Of a stretch of DNA of 64,000 nucleotides, positions 38,443 through 47,909 are shown piece by piece. Each line of letters begins with the position of its first letter. Within the stretch, counting starts at the first letter, position 1. The notes under the pieces were generated by a model. The model was not told the origin of the DNA. It made no database searches and worked only from the letters and a program-made list of their open reading frames with translations. Source of the DNA: Methylococcaceae bacterium (lineage in GTDB: Bacteria; Pseudomonadota; Gammaproteobacteria; Methylococcales; Methylomonadaceae); assembly GCA_013140705.1 (NCBI GenBank), contig JABFSH010000038.1:1-64000 (forward strand). Reading direction: 5' to 3'. The position numbers were made by a program, and so were the translations under genes.

Positions 38443-38976
38443 ATGACAGAATTTAAAAATCGGATATTAAGTATCGTTAATCTTTTCCATTCGATTAAGG
38501 ATGAAAATTTGCATTGGCAACAGATTAATCAAAGCCGTCAAACCAAACTCAAACAGGACCGAATCATTGCCGAAAAAGAACTGGCTACAGATCTAAAGAA
38601 AAGAAGCGTACAACTGGAACATGACATTTCCCTGCTTAGAACAAAACATGAAACCGAACTGTCCATGTTCAAAACCAAATGCCGGCAGGATATCAGCGAT
38701 TATAAAGACTATCTGAAATCTCTGGACCGACTCAAGTCTTCAATCAAAAACAGCTACCCTCACTTGCCCGAAGCGGTTGCGTATACAATCCATCATCATG
38801 CCAAGTACTTGTTGCATCAAATGTGGGAAGCAAATGACTGTGAACAAAAGATGCTTCATGAAATGCAGCTAATTACATTTATGACTACTGCTCATGAAGA
38901 CGCGCGCTTATATTTACAAGGTGGAGTAACTGGTGATTTGCCGGAAAATACACTGAAACTCATTCAGTCATCGTAG
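38443..38976 (+). CDS. Hypothetical coiled-coil protein
   Basis: 177 residues. Residues about 30-105 are dense in Lys, Glu, Gln and Leu with heptad-like spacing (KELATDLKKRSVQLEHDISLL), so a coiled coil is likely. It lacks a signal peptide or membrane segment. Tightly linked to the preceding membrane-protein gene. Family unknown. Confidence 0.65.
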   Translation: MTEFKNRILSIVNLFHSIKDENLHWQQINQSRQTKLKQDRIIAEKELATDLKKRSVQLEHDISLLRTKHETELSMFKTKCRQDISDYKDYLKSLDRLKSSIKNSYPHLPEAVAYTIHHHAKYLLHQMWEANDCEQKMLHEMQLITFMTTAHEDARLYLQGGVTGDLPENTLKLIQSS

Positions 38977-38995
38977 AGGCCGAATAATCAAAATT

Positions 38996-40372
38996 CTACA
39001 ATTCTGACACAACATCCAGCGCTTCGGATAATGTGGATACGGCATAAATTTTCAAACCATCTATGGCCTTTTTAGGCGCATTCGCTTTTGGAATTACGGC
39101 TTTTTTGAACCCATGCTTGGCTGCATCATTCAGGCGCGCATGACCGTTAGCAACCGGCCTGATTTCACCACTCAACCCAATTTCGCCAAAAAAAAACACA
39201 TCGTGCGGAATAATTCTGTCCCGAAAACTGGATACGATACCCACCAAAATAGCTAAATCAGAACTGGTTTCGGTTACTTTAATGCCACCGACAACATTGG
39301 CATATATTTCATCATTCGCGGTAAAAATTCCACCATGCCTCGCCAGAACCGCCAGCAGCATGGCCAGACGATTTTGATCAAAACCAACAGCAAGCCTTCT
39401 TGGATTTCCGTACTGGCACTCCGTCACCAAGGCTTGAATTTCCACTAGCAAAGGACGCGTACCCTCCCACAGCACTGTCACCACACTGCCTGACGAAGGT
39501 TTTTCGGCTCTGTTTAAAAACATGGCAGAGGGATTTTTGACTTCTTTGAGACCCGAACTGTCCATTGCAAAAAAACCCAGTTCACCCACACTGCCAAACC
39601 GGTTTTTATCCGCTCTCAAGACTCGATAACGGGCGTCATCGGTCGCGGCCAAAATCACTTGGGTATCGACAATATGACTAAGCGTCATCGGTCCGGCCAG
39701 CGACTGATCTTTGGTGACATGTCCCACCATAAAAATAGAGACCTGGTTTTTTTTAGCATATTGCGTCAGATAACTGGCCGACTCCCGGACCTGGGATACC
39801 GAACCCGGTGCTGAATCGGTGGTTTGGGTATAAACCACCTGTATTGAGTCGACAACCAGTATTCTCGGCCGTACCTCATCCAGAACATCGCATATGCGTT
39901 GCACTGACGTTTCTGCCAGCATCATGATTTTGTCAGCGGGCAACTTAAGTCGTTGCGCGCGCTCAGCAATCTGCTGCAATGACTCCTCGCCGGAAACATA
40001 CAAAACACTGATCCCTTGTCCGGCAATGTTTGCAATAACCTGCAATAGCAACGTACTCTTACCGGCTCCAGGGGCACCACCAATTAAGACAATGCTACCA
40101 CTGACAATCCCTCCGCCCAAAACCCGATCAAACTCAGAAATTCCAGTAGACGTCCGCTCAGCGTGAGATAAATTAACATCGGAGAGTAACTTCACCTCGG
40201 ATCGACTGCCCGCATAACCGGTCGACCGTATTGAATGGTCGTTTGATGCGGTGCCTAACCTCACCTCTTTGATGGTGTTCCATTCACCGCACTCGGTGCA
40301 TTGACCGCCCCAACGGGGAAAATCTGCGCCGCACTGTTCACAGACAAAGGCTGTTTTGATTTTTTTACTCAT
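38996..40372 (-). CDS. radA: DNA repair protein RadA (Sms)
   Basis: 458 residues, standard. C4 zinc finger (CEQCGADFPRWGGQCTEC), RecA-like ATPase with GGAPGAGKSTLLLQ, the diagnostic KNRFG motif (RADKNRFGSVGE) and a C-terminal Lon-like domain. It promotes branch migration in recombination repair. Single gene. Confidence 0.97.
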   Translation of the reverse strand: MSKKIKTAFVCEQCGADFPRWGGQCTECGEWNTIKEVRLGTASNDHSIRSTGYAGSRSEVKLLSDVNLSHAERTSTGISEFDRVLGGGIVSGSIVLIGGAPGAGKSTLLLQVIANIAGQGISVLYVSGEESLQQIAERAQRLKLPADKIMMLAETSVQRICDVLDEVRPRILVVDSIQVVYTQTTDSAPGSVSQVRESASYLTQYAKKNQVSIFMVGHVTKDQSLAGPMTLSHIVDTQVILAATDDARYRVLRADKNRFGSVGELGFFAMDSSGLKEVKNPSAMFLNRAEKPSSGSVVTVLWEGTRPLLVEIQALVTECQYGNPRRLAVGFDQNRLAMLLAVLARHGGIFTANDEIYANVVGGIKVTETSSDLAILVGIVSSFRDRIIPHDVFFFGEIGLSGEIRPVANGHARLNDAAKHGFKKAVIPKANAPKKAIDGLKIYAVSTLSEALDVVSEL

Positions 40373-40406
40373 TATGATGAATGTAAATAAAACACTGTGT
40401 CGTATT

Positions 40407-41414
40407 TTACTTTATGGTTGTTGTCATGCAGTCCATTTCATGACACTGGTTCACCTCAATTGTGACATGAGAAAAGACATTGACGCCCGAACGGCTATAA
40501 AACTCTTTTAGCAAGCCTTTATAATACTCGGGAGTCTGCGGTGTATGAGACACTAGTGAAATAATGATAGCAAAATGATCCGGAGCAATTCTCCAAATAT
40601 GCAGATCGGAAATACGGTTATCAGCATCACGTTCAATGATCTCTCGTACCGCTAATTTATACTTTAACTCGATACTTTCATCCAGTAACACCGGACTAGT
40701 TTCCTTCAACAACAAATAGGACCAACGGGTAATGACTAGTGCGCCGACAATGCCCATCACCGGATCCAGCCAGTTCCAGCCGTAATACTTGCCCAAAACC
40801 AATGCAATAATGGCCAGAACAGATGTCAATGCATCGGCCAGCACATGAAAATAAGCGGCTTTTAGATTATGATCATGATGATGATGCGTGTGTTTGTTTT
40901 TCGTATCCCCTTTATGTTTATGAGTGTGACTGACCTCATGAGAATGATCATGATGATGGTGATCGTCCTTTAACAATAATGCTGAAATCAGATTAATCGC
41001 CAAACCAAAACCCGCCACTGCTATTGCATCATCAAATTGAATGCTATGAGGCTTAACCAGACGCTCAATTGATTCAGCGGACATCATCAAGGCCACTACG
41101 CCCAAAGCTACAGAACTTGCAAATCCCCCCAGTACACCAACCTTACCTGAGCTAAAGGCAAAGGTGTGATCATTTGCATGAATCCTGGAATAACGATACG
41201 CATAAATAGCAATCATAAATGCAGCGACATGCGTACCCATATGCCAACCATCGGCCAGAAGAGCCATTGATCCAAATACGATGCCCGCCACTATCTCCAA
41301 TAACATCGTTAAAAAAGTTAGCACAAGTACCTGTTTTGTCCTGCGCTCCCCTTTTCTATTGATGACTGTATAGTCATGATCGTGTTGTAAGAGATTCAGA
41401 GTATCCGTATGCAT
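40407..41414 (-). CDS. dmeF: Cation diffusion facilitator, DmeF type (Co/Ni/Zn export)
   Basis: 335 residues with six membrane segments. The metal site DGWHMGTH in helix II and HVLADAL in helix V are as in DmeF-type CDF proteins. Between helices IV and V lies a very His-rich loop (residues about 150-185, repeated HHHDH and HTHKHK units) that would sequester metal ions. The C-terminal cytoplasmic domain contains ISDLHIWRIAPDH. Likely exports Co(II), Ni(II) or Zn(II); the metal cannot be fixed from sequence. Confidence 0.9.
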   Translation of the reverse strand: MHTDTLNLLQHDHDYTVINRKGERRTKQVLVLTFLTMLLEIVAGIVFGSMALLADGWHMGTHVAAFMIAIYAYRYSRIHANDHTFAFSSGKVGVLGGFASSVALGVVALMMSAESIERLVKPHSIQFDDAIAVAGFGLAINLISALLLKDDHHHHDHSHEVSHTHKHKGDTKNKHTHHHHDHNLKAAYFHVLADALTSVLAIIALVLGKYYGWNWLDPVMGIVGALVITRWSYLLLKETSPVLLDESIELKYKLAVREIIERDADNRISDLHIWRIAPDHFAIIISLVSHTPQTPEYYKGLLKEFYSRSGVNVFSHVTIEVNQCHEMDCMTTTIK

Positions 41415-41770
41415 GCCAAAACCTGATTCATGTTGAGAACTGGAAATCGAAACTAAAAAATTAAAACTCGTGGATTGTTAATTGGGTTGGATTCTAATGC
41501 TAAACCTTAGTTTAAAACTAAAATTTATAATATTTTTTGTCTTAGGGAATTATTTAAGCGACTTAACTATCCAGCAATTTGGATTTATTTTTGAAAAATC
41601 AATGGACTTCGACACAAAAAAATAATCACAACACAATATTTCAATGACCTGAGACATTCACCTGCTGCGGACTATTAACCAGCAATCGCTTTACCTGACA
41701 TGAACATGTCGCGTGTGTAATCTTAGAACGCACAAAATGAATTCATGATTATTACTTGATCATGCCCTGA
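41415..41770. other. Intergenic region downstream of the HicA-like gene
   Basis: 356 bp, AT-rich. I searched the minus strand behind the HicA-like gene for an antitoxin frame and found none; stops occur in every frame. It holds the promoter of the cation exporter gene. Confidence 0.4.
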
Positions 41771-42049
41771 CTACTGACTTCTTTCCGATTCATAGGTGGA
41801 AAGACTAACACCCGCATGCGTCAAGAACTCCCGCAATTGTTTAATGTCCTGCCTCGAACATTCATTACTGTGATGAGGATGATGTACAACGCTTTCCACA
41901 TTATTGAGCACTACACGAAAACGGGCGCCATGTGTTGGTTCAAGCTCGGCACCCAAGTGATGTAACAAGGATTCAACTTCTCGCCAGTGAATGTTGGCAC
42001 TGATCGGATCTTGAAAAATCGAACGCAGCAGATTTAGATGGCGACTCAT
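41771..42049 (-). CDS. HicA-like mRNA interferase domain protein, orphan
   Basis: 92 residues that follow the pattern of the HicA toxin family: RSIFQDPISANIHWREVESLLHHLGAE, then ARFRVVLN, a HHPHHS segment and a closing DIKQLREFLTHAGV. HicA toxins bind and cut mRNA. The family His usually sits in a GSH/GSR turn; here it reads HGARFR. A HicB antitoxin gene normally follows, but none is present on either side. Start codon preceded by AGGAGATACCCCCC. Confidence 0.72.
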   Translation of the reverse strand: MSRHLNLLRSIFQDPISANIHWREVESLLHHLGAELEPTHGARFRVVLNNVESVVHHPHHSNECSRQDIKQLREFLTHAGVSLSTYESERSQ

Positions 42050-42516
42050 GGGGGGTATCTCCTGTTTCGCATGAATGAATTTGCAGAATACTCCTGTACT
42101 GGGACAGCATTCAACCGATAATTATCCATTATTCAGCGCTTCCTCGAATCAATTAGAGCCATCAATTGCCGATGTGATTTCAAGGCCACGATTTCTCCAG
42201 AACCTCAAGCCCCGAATACAACCTCTTGAGATTAGAGGTATATTTTCTATCGTCTGAATAATAAACAAAAAGTAAACTTTGAACTGCAGTTAGAAAATGA
42301 TTTGCTTCGTAAACAGATTGAGTTACTCGAAAAATCGCAAGACTATCGCTGCTGTCCTCCAGTACCGGTAATATCGGGATCCAACATTTAAGTCAAACTT
42401 CAAGTATTTTTCTGTTTTTAGCTCTGAGGGGGTGGCCGATGCCGCTGTGAGTACGCACCATTATCTCCTTCAAGAACTATGGACAAAATATGTTAAGACG
42501 CCGTTTTGTCAATCCC
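42050..42516. other. Intergenic region with possible decayed reading frames
   Basis: 467 bp. A plus-strand frame 42075-42257 (60 codons) shows no family signal. Immediately after, in another frame, about 45 codons read NNKQKVNFELQLENDLLRKQ and so on to a stop at 42391, with a helical look but no start codon. These may be remains of one small gene broken by a frameshift, or chance. Confidence 0.25.
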
Positions 42517-44331
42517 TCAAGAAGTTTCCGTTTCAATTGTTTCGGGTAAGAATCCTCCCGCCTGCATCGTCCACAATCGATAATACAAGCCTTGTTGCGC
42601 CAACAGTTGCTGATGTTCACCGTCTTCGACAATACGGCCTTGATCAAACACTAAAATTCGATCCAGATGTGCAATCGTCGATAGACGATGGGCAATGGCG
42701 ATAACAGTTTTGCAACCCATTGCCCGGTCCAGATTTTCCTGAATCGTTTGCTCAGTGATCGAATCCAGGCTCGATGTTGCTTCATCCAAAATCAGAATAG
42801 GCGAATCTTTTAATATGACCCGCGCAATCGCTATGCGCTGGCGCTGACCACCCGATAATTTGACGCCGCGTTCACCCACCAGAGAGTCATAACCCTCAGG
42901 CATGGCTCTTATAAAATCATCCGCATGGGCCGATCTGGCAGCCGACTGGACAGCCCCATCATCGACATCCAGGCGGCCATATTGAATATTTTCTTTCAAA
43001 CTGCGGTGAAACAGGCTGGGCTCTTGAGGAATCAGGCTCACCTGCTCGTGGAGTGAATCCAGGAGGACTTGACGAATATCCGTGCCATCAATAAGAATCT
43101 GTCCACTTTGAGGCTCAAAGTTCCGCAGTATTAATCCGACAAACGTGGACTTGCCGGAACCCGAAAAGCCGACCAAACCCACCCGCTGTCCAGGCTCGAT
43201 CACTATATTTAATTTATTGAACACTGGGTGCTTGGCATCATATCCAAAGCTGACATTACGAAATTCAATACGGCCTTGGACAATATTTAGCGGCAGTGCA
43301 TCAGGCACATCAACTATCTCATGGGGTTGAACAATGGTATCCAAGCCATTGGCAATATTGCCAACATATTCAAAAAATTCCAAAAATCGCCGGGATAGGT
43401 TTCTCGCATCGCTGATAATCAACAAGGCGAATCCGATGCTCATGGTAAAATCGCCCACACCTATCACACCGCTATCCCATAAGGTTAACGCATAATAAAC
43501 CGTCCCTACCTTTAACAGTGCAGCGGCTAGGAATTGAAACCAGCGTACCCGTTCCATATACCAAAACGTGCGACGTGCACTCTGAACTTCAGATTCCAGA
43601 AAGTCGTTTAGATAATCCCTTTCAAAAGACAACCGCGCAAACAATTTGGCATTCAAAATATTGGTGACCGAATCGACAATCTTACCGTTCACCTGACTTC
43701 GCATCGCCGCGTAACTCTGGGCATAAGGTTGACATCGCGTCGCTAACCAATAGGAAAGGCTCACATAAGCTAATACCCATCCGGCAATCAACAGCCCCAG
43801 GCCGTGATTGACTCTTAAAAGCAAAGTCGTAGACACCGTAAAAGTTATCAGAATGGGCCAAAAATCACACAGAATCGTCCAGACGGTATGGTTTACGCTC
43901 ATAGCCGTTTCACTGATCCGATGTGCTAATGCCCCGGCAAAATGACTGCCGAAATAACGAGGGGCATGATATTGCAAATAGGTATACAGGGCGTTTGTCG
44001 TCCGCTGACGCAATCGCGGCCCAATAGTAATCAATAAAGCACCACTCGCCCGACTAAACAGTATTTCCCCAATATTCAATCCCGCCAACAAAAGTAACGG
44101 TTCACGTAAATTCTCTACTATTTGTCCGCCTGGACTATGCGCCACGCCATCCATGATGGCTTTAATTGCGTAAGGTACCAGAATGCTGCCTATCGCCTGC
44201 CCTGTTTCCATAATCACCATCAGTAAAATCAGCCCACGAAACTTGGCTGAACAATACAGGATAAATTTGACAATGCTGGTTGGGAGACATGGCGCGTCAG
44301 CAGCTCGCTGAAAGGGGGCGGTTTTTGACAT
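42517..44331 (-). CDS. ABC exporter (fused permease-ATPase)
   Basis: 604 residues with the usual six-helix membrane domain (residues about 25-320) and one ATPase domain: Walker A GFSGSGKST, Q-loop SLIPQEPSLFH, signature LSGGQRQRIAIARV, Walker B LILDEATSSLD, H-loop IAHRLSTI. It belongs to the ABCB/MsbA-like group; a homodimer would form the pump. Substrate unknown. No periplasmic partner gene is nearby. Confidence 0.92.
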   Translation of the reverse strand: MSKTAPFQRAADAPCLPTSIVKFILYCSAKFRGLILLMVIMETGQAIGSILVPYAIKAIMDGVAHSPGGQIVENLREPLLLLAGLNIGEILFSRASGALLITIGPRLRQRTTNALYTYLQYHAPRYFGSHFAGALAHRISETAMSVNHTVWTILCDFWPILITFTVSTTLLLRVNHGLGLLIAGWVLAYVSLSYWLATRCQPYAQSYAAMRSQVNGKIVDSVTNILNAKLFARLSFERDYLNDFLESEVQSARRTFWYMERVRWFQFLAAALLKVGTVYYALTLWDSGVIGVGDFTMSIGFALLIISDARNLSRRFLEFFEYVGNIANGLDTIVQPHEIVDVPDALPLNIVQGRIEFRNVSFGYDAKHPVFNKLNIVIEPGQRVGLVGFSGSGKSTFVGLILRNFEPQSGQILIDGTDIRQVLLDSLHEQVSLIPQEPSLFHRSLKENIQYGRLDVDDGAVQSAARSAHADDFIRAMPEGYDSLVGERGVKLSGGQRQRIAIARVILKDSPILILDEATSSLDSITEQTIQENLDRAMGCKTVIAIAHRLSTIAHLDRILVFDQGRIVEDGEHQQLLAQQGLYYRLWTMQAGGFLPETIETETS

Positions 44332-44822
44332 GACACAGGAAATAACGAAAAGTTGACCGGCATTATACTGGAAAGCTCTTGATTGACGCTTTACTGAAAC
44401 TGATTAACAGTAGCGCCCTCTCTTGATTCGCGCTGATGATGGTTGAAATCGTTCAAGCTGAGCTTGTCGAAGTACTCTAGCCTCTCGTCAACTATTGTGA
44501 TTCAGTCAGGCGGCGAAGAAAGATAAAACTTTTCTGATTACTAATAGGCTTCAGCCAAAATGGATGTAATATAATCTATAGTCTCCTTATAGCCTGGGCC
44601 CGGTTACAGGGATGTAAATTCAACGGTGATTCAGCTAATTCGTCACATTCATGCGTTCATGGAAACCGGTAACTTCATCTCTTGCCACCACCATATTATC
44701 AGTCTGTTCAAACATCTTCGCCAAAGAAATAGAGTCCATTTTTGTTTTAAGTATCTGCAGAAATATTTGATTTCTAATCTACACTAAAGTCATTATTCAA
44801 TTGCTAACAGGACCCCATAACA
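44332..44822. other. Intergenic region with two dispersed repeats
   Basis: 491 bp. It holds a REP-like core (44447-44475, AAGCTGAGCTTGTCGAAG) and a diverged, right-end-less copy of the MITE-like element (44533-44672). The promoter of the HDOD gene should lie in the last 150 bp, where AT-rich DNA is found. Confidence 0.45.
44533..44672. repeat. Diverged partial copy of the 21070-21288 element
   Basis: Shares the left end (CTGATTAC then GCTTCAGCCAA) and, in the same order, GGATGTAAA, GATT-AGCT and a stretch GTCACAT-TG-GTTC-TGGA-ACCGGTAA with 21070-21235. The right terminal repeat is absent. Confidence 0.55.
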
Positions 44823-45647
44823 ATGCAAATAAATCAATTATTTGAACAAATTCATAATGTCCCGAGAGTTCCTGAAATCGTTCGAACACTCATAACTCAG
44901 CTTGACAACCCTCAAACAAATTTCGACGAAATAGCAAAAAATGTAGAAAAAGAACAAATCATCTCATTGAAAGTACTACGTTTAGTCAATTCTGCTCATT
45001 TTGGCTTATCAAAAAAAGTGGGCACAATTCAAGACGCCGTCATTATGCTTGGCTTGCATCAACTTAGAATTTTGGTGGTTGCATCCGGCATTGTCAGTTC
45101 GATACCTAAGATAGAAAACTTTGATATCAAGCAATTTTGGACAAACAGTTTTAATACCGCCATTTATTCCAAATGGCTGGCTACAGCAATAAAAACGGGG
45201 CCTGACCTGGCTTTCACTGCTGGCTTGATCAGTGGACTTGGAAATATCCTGATTCGCTTGGGAGCCCCGGATAAAGCGATAGAAATCGACCGACAATTGA
45301 GCCAGAATGGAACGCGTCAAACAATCGAACTCAGCGTACTGGGCTTTACTGGCGAATCGGTTTGTTCCGAATTATGCAGACGCTGGAATTTCTCTCCTGA
45401 ACTGATTGACGCCATAGCCCATTGCGGAGCTCCACTCGATGCTTTAGAAATCAATAAAACCGCCTCTGTTGTCTACTTGGCCCGGTTTATAAGTGAGTGT
45501 AAAAGCGCGGGCACAACAGCCGAGCACATTCTGCAAGCTTTTCCGTTTCAAGTAGCAAGCACGATAGGATTAGAAGAAAAATTTATTGTTGAAAAATTAC
45601 CGGTAATTTTGGCGCTTGAATCCGGACTGGGCGGACTTTCGGATTAA
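44823..45647 (+). CDS. HDOD domain protein
   Basis: 274 residues. The HDOD domain occupies about residues 10-215: VPRVPEIVRTLITQLDNP, LRLVNSAHFGLSKKVGTIQDAVIMLGLHQLR and AGLISGLGNILI. HDOD proteins lack a complete HD metal site and usually act as signalling adaptors in Gram-negative bacteria. No GGDEF or EAL domain is attached. Single gene. Confidence 0.88.
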   Translation: MQINQLFEQIHNVPRVPEIVRTLITQLDNPQTNFDEIAKNVEKEQIISLKVLRLVNSAHFGLSKKVGTIQDAVIMLGLHQLRILVVASGIVSSIPKIENFDIKQFWTNSFNTAIYSKWLATAIKTGPDLAFTAGLISGLGNILIRLGAPDKAIEIDRQLSQNGTRQTIELSVLGFTGESVCSELCRRWNFSPELIDAIAHCGAPLDALEINKTASVVYLARFISECKSAGTTAEHILQAFPFQVASTIGLEEKFIVEKLPVILALESGLGGLSD

Positions 45648-45666
45648 CCGACCTGCCTATTGCCAC

Positions 45667-45703
45667 CAGAATCTCCAGGTACGATTTTTACCTGGAGATT
45701 CTG
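45667..45703. terminator. Perfect 15-bp hairpin between convergent genes
   Basis: Arms 45667-45681 and 45689-45703 (CAGAATCTCCAGGTA and its complement) with a 7-base loop, between the HDOD gene and the amidase gene. No T-run follows on the plus strand, so it may be a stabilising or bidirectional stem. Confidence 0.6.
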
Positions 45704-45799
45704 ATTATCAGCAATTGACCAATGAGGCACTTCATAACTAAGCCATAACGAAGCGAATTCCATCGTTAGGATCATGACCGTCTATACCATCTGACGCTG

Positions 45800-46549
45800 T
45801 CATGGATAAATGCCATTAATCAAAACACCGCAATTCAACAATCCTTTTGTTACGGCTTCGGCTAATTTATTACGTAGTTCTGGCTTTTGAATTATGTGTT
45901 CTTCTCTATTCACAATGACCCCTGCTTCGAAGAGAACTGCCGGCATTTTTGCTGTCTTTAGAACTATCAAATCATCGGAATAATAAACCCCATTATACTT
46001 GTCCGCCCACTCTTTACTTTCACCGGGCATTGATTCGGCATGATGGCTTGTGAAGTGAAATCCCATTTGTTTAAGAACGCTCCCTATTGCCGATGCGCAA
46101 TGCAAACTAGCAGGCAGGAATGGATTTTTTCTTGAGACGAATAATGAAAATCCGGACGCATGCTCACTGTAGTAATTCGTTTTACCTTGCCATTGCCAAG
46201 ATTTAAGGAATTGGGGTTGAACAGAATCGTGGTGAACCGATAAAAAAAATTTCGCTCCTGCACGATGAGCACGATCAGTTCTCTGGGTCAAGTCCGTCGT
46301 CTGTCCATCATTACCAATCTGCAAACTGGGGATGCCATAGGATGTCACCACGCCCTGAATAGACTTTGCCAAATCAACATTAAATGCAAATTCCGGTTTG
46401 CCATAGGCACTGATGGCACCTGGATGCATCGTTGAATGACCCACATCAATGGCCAATAACGCTGTATCGGCAACGCAGGCATTGGGTAAGCAAAGCGCGA
46501 ATGACAAACTATAAGGTAGATAATATTTTACTTTCCTGGATTTCTGCAT
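45800..46549 (-). CDS. N-acetylmuramoyl-L-alanine amidase
   Basis: 249 residues with a signal peptide (YLPYSLSFALCLPNACVA). Zinc amidase of the Amidase_3 type: the first ligand region AIDVGHSTMHPGA, the Glu/His region EFAFNVDLAKSIQ, SVHHDSVQ, and the catalytic Glu in VLFEAGVIVNREEH. It would cleave the stem peptide from the glycan. It lacks an AMIN or LysM domain. Cys residues in DLTQ...-flanking regions are not conserved motifs. Confidence 0.88.
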   Translation of the reverse strand: MQKSRKVKYYLPYSLSFALCLPNACVADTALLAIDVGHSTMHPGAISAYGKPEFAFNVDLAKSIQGVVTSYGIPSLQIGNDGQTTDLTQRTDRAHRAGAKFFLSVHHDSVQPQFLKSWQWQGKTNYYSEHASGFSLFVSRKNPFLPASLHCASAIGSVLKQMGFHFTSHHAESMPGESKEWADKYNGVYYSDDLIVLKTAKMPAVLFEAGVIVNREEHIIQKPELRNKLAEAVTKGLLNCGVLINGIYP

Positions 46550-46754
46550 TTTGCCTTTAACAAGGATGGCCTTGTCCTGTCGAATTTGCCAAAACGTTTG
46601 GTTGAATGGAGCGAGTTCTAAATATTGCCTCCGTCTGTCTAAAATACTGGATGATCGCCGATTTCCGAGACGGTAATCTTGACTTGCAACATAACAGTTT
46701 TTAGTCTTTAAACAGGATCATTACTATAATGCACAAAATTCATTTGAGGAAACC

Positions 46755-47033
46755 GTGAAACAATTTAAGCAATTTGTCTATGGGAGTATTTGCATTATCG
46801 GTGTGTCAGGTTGCGCAACATTTAAAACCCTGGATACCGATCTGCCTTTGAATCAGCGCTTATTTGTATACAGCGGAACGCGGCTTGATTGGTCAGCCCT
46901 GACAAAAAACGATGCCGCCCTCGAAAAAATTAAAGTAGCCCCCCCTGGTTACCCATTATTGGATCTGCCCTTCAGTTTTACGTTGGATTCTTTATTTTTA
47001 CCTGTATCTGTTTATGCTGAGATTTTTCATTAG
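46755..47033 (+). CDS. YceK/YidQ-family lipoprotein
   Basis: 92 residues, GTG start with GAGGAAA directly upstream. Lipobox GVSGC at residues 18-22, followed by CATFKTLDTDLPLNQRLFVYSGTRLDW, characteristic of the YceK/YidQ family of small lipoproteins. LDLPFSFTLDSLFLPVSVY is the conserved C-terminal segment. Function unknown. Confidence 0.88.
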   Translation: MKQFKQFVYGSICIIGVSGCATFKTLDTDLPLNQRLFVYSGTRLDWSALTKNDAALEKIKVAPPGYPLLDLPFSFTLDSLFLPVSVYAEIFH

Positions 47034-47324
47034 CAATAGCTTTTTCAAATCTCATTACTGTTTCAATCAGCCTTTTATGGAATAACGAATCTTCAGCCGT
47101 TGAACAGCTCACACACCTTAAATGCCAAACCATCAATCGCTGCTAATTTCAGTCTCGACATTTAGACAGTTGCGCTTTGCTAGCATGACTAAATTTTTAT
47201 CAATTTGGCAGAATGCCGGTTTTTTAGAATAATAGGTTTGAAAATACAATAATGTTAATGAAGAATCTAACTGTAACTTAAAAACTGCTTTACTATTCAT
47301 GAGTGCACATCCCTTCTGTAAAAT

Positions 47325-47903
47325 ATGTCTCAGTTGCTGAAAGTCTTATTAGTCGAAAGTGATATTAACACTACATTGCTGGTAGATGCCCTGACTAATA
47401 ATGGCTTTAATATTCTAAAAGCTCGATATAGTCCTTTATTTCTGTCGCTAGTCAAAGAATCCAGACCCGATGTCATCGTTATTGCGCTTGATGCGATTAC
47501 TGAAGATCTAATCACCGATTTACATACGTTGAATCAGCAATTACCGTTGCCTGTTATCGTCTTTTCCAGGGATGACAGCATCGAAACGATTAACAAAGTC
47601 ATTCAAGCCGAAGTCAGCGCCTATATAGTCGATGGATTAGCTGCTCATCGTGTAAACAGTATCATTCAGGTTGCTGTAGCCCGTTTCAAACAGCGGCAGA
47701 CAATGAAGGATGCCCTCGAAGAAGCTCGCGCTCAGCTTGAAGACAGGAGACAGATTGACCGTGCCAAAGCGATCTTGATTAAAACTCAAAACTTTAGCGA
47801 ACACGAGGCTTATCACACGCTCAGAAAGCTGGCGATGGACAGAAATATTACAGTGGGTGAAATGGCCAGAAATGTAATTGCAATGGCAGAATTACTGAAA
47901 TAA
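47325..47903 (+). CDS. nasT: ANTAR-domain antiterminator (NasT-like)
   Basis: 192 residues: pseudo-receiver domain (about 5-118) plus ANTAR RNA-binding domain (about 130-190). The receiver keeps an Asp in VIVIALDAI, but the last conserved Lys is replaced (SAYIVDGL), as in NasT, whose control is by protein contact rather than phosphorylation. The ANTAR core is DRAKAILIKTQNFSEHEAYHTLRKLAMDRNITVGEMA. It would bind the two hexaloop hairpins ahead of the nitrate transporter genes and prevent termination. No nasS partner lies upstream. Confidence 0.92.
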   Translation: MSQLLKVLLVESDINTTLLVDALTNNGFNILKARYSPLFLSLVKESRPDVIVIALDAITEDLITDLHTLNQQLPLPVIVFSRDDSIETINKVIQAEVSAYIVDGLAAHRVNSIIQVAVARFKQRQTMKDALEEARAQLEDRRQIDRAKAILIKTQNFSEHEAYHTLRKLAMDRNITVGEMARNVIAMAELLK

Positions 47904-47909
47904 AACTAG

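Noticed and set aside
42075-42257. 60-codon plus-strand frame
   Set aside because: No RBS of note, no family resemblance and no neighbour on its strand; possibly a remnant with the following 45 codons in another frame.
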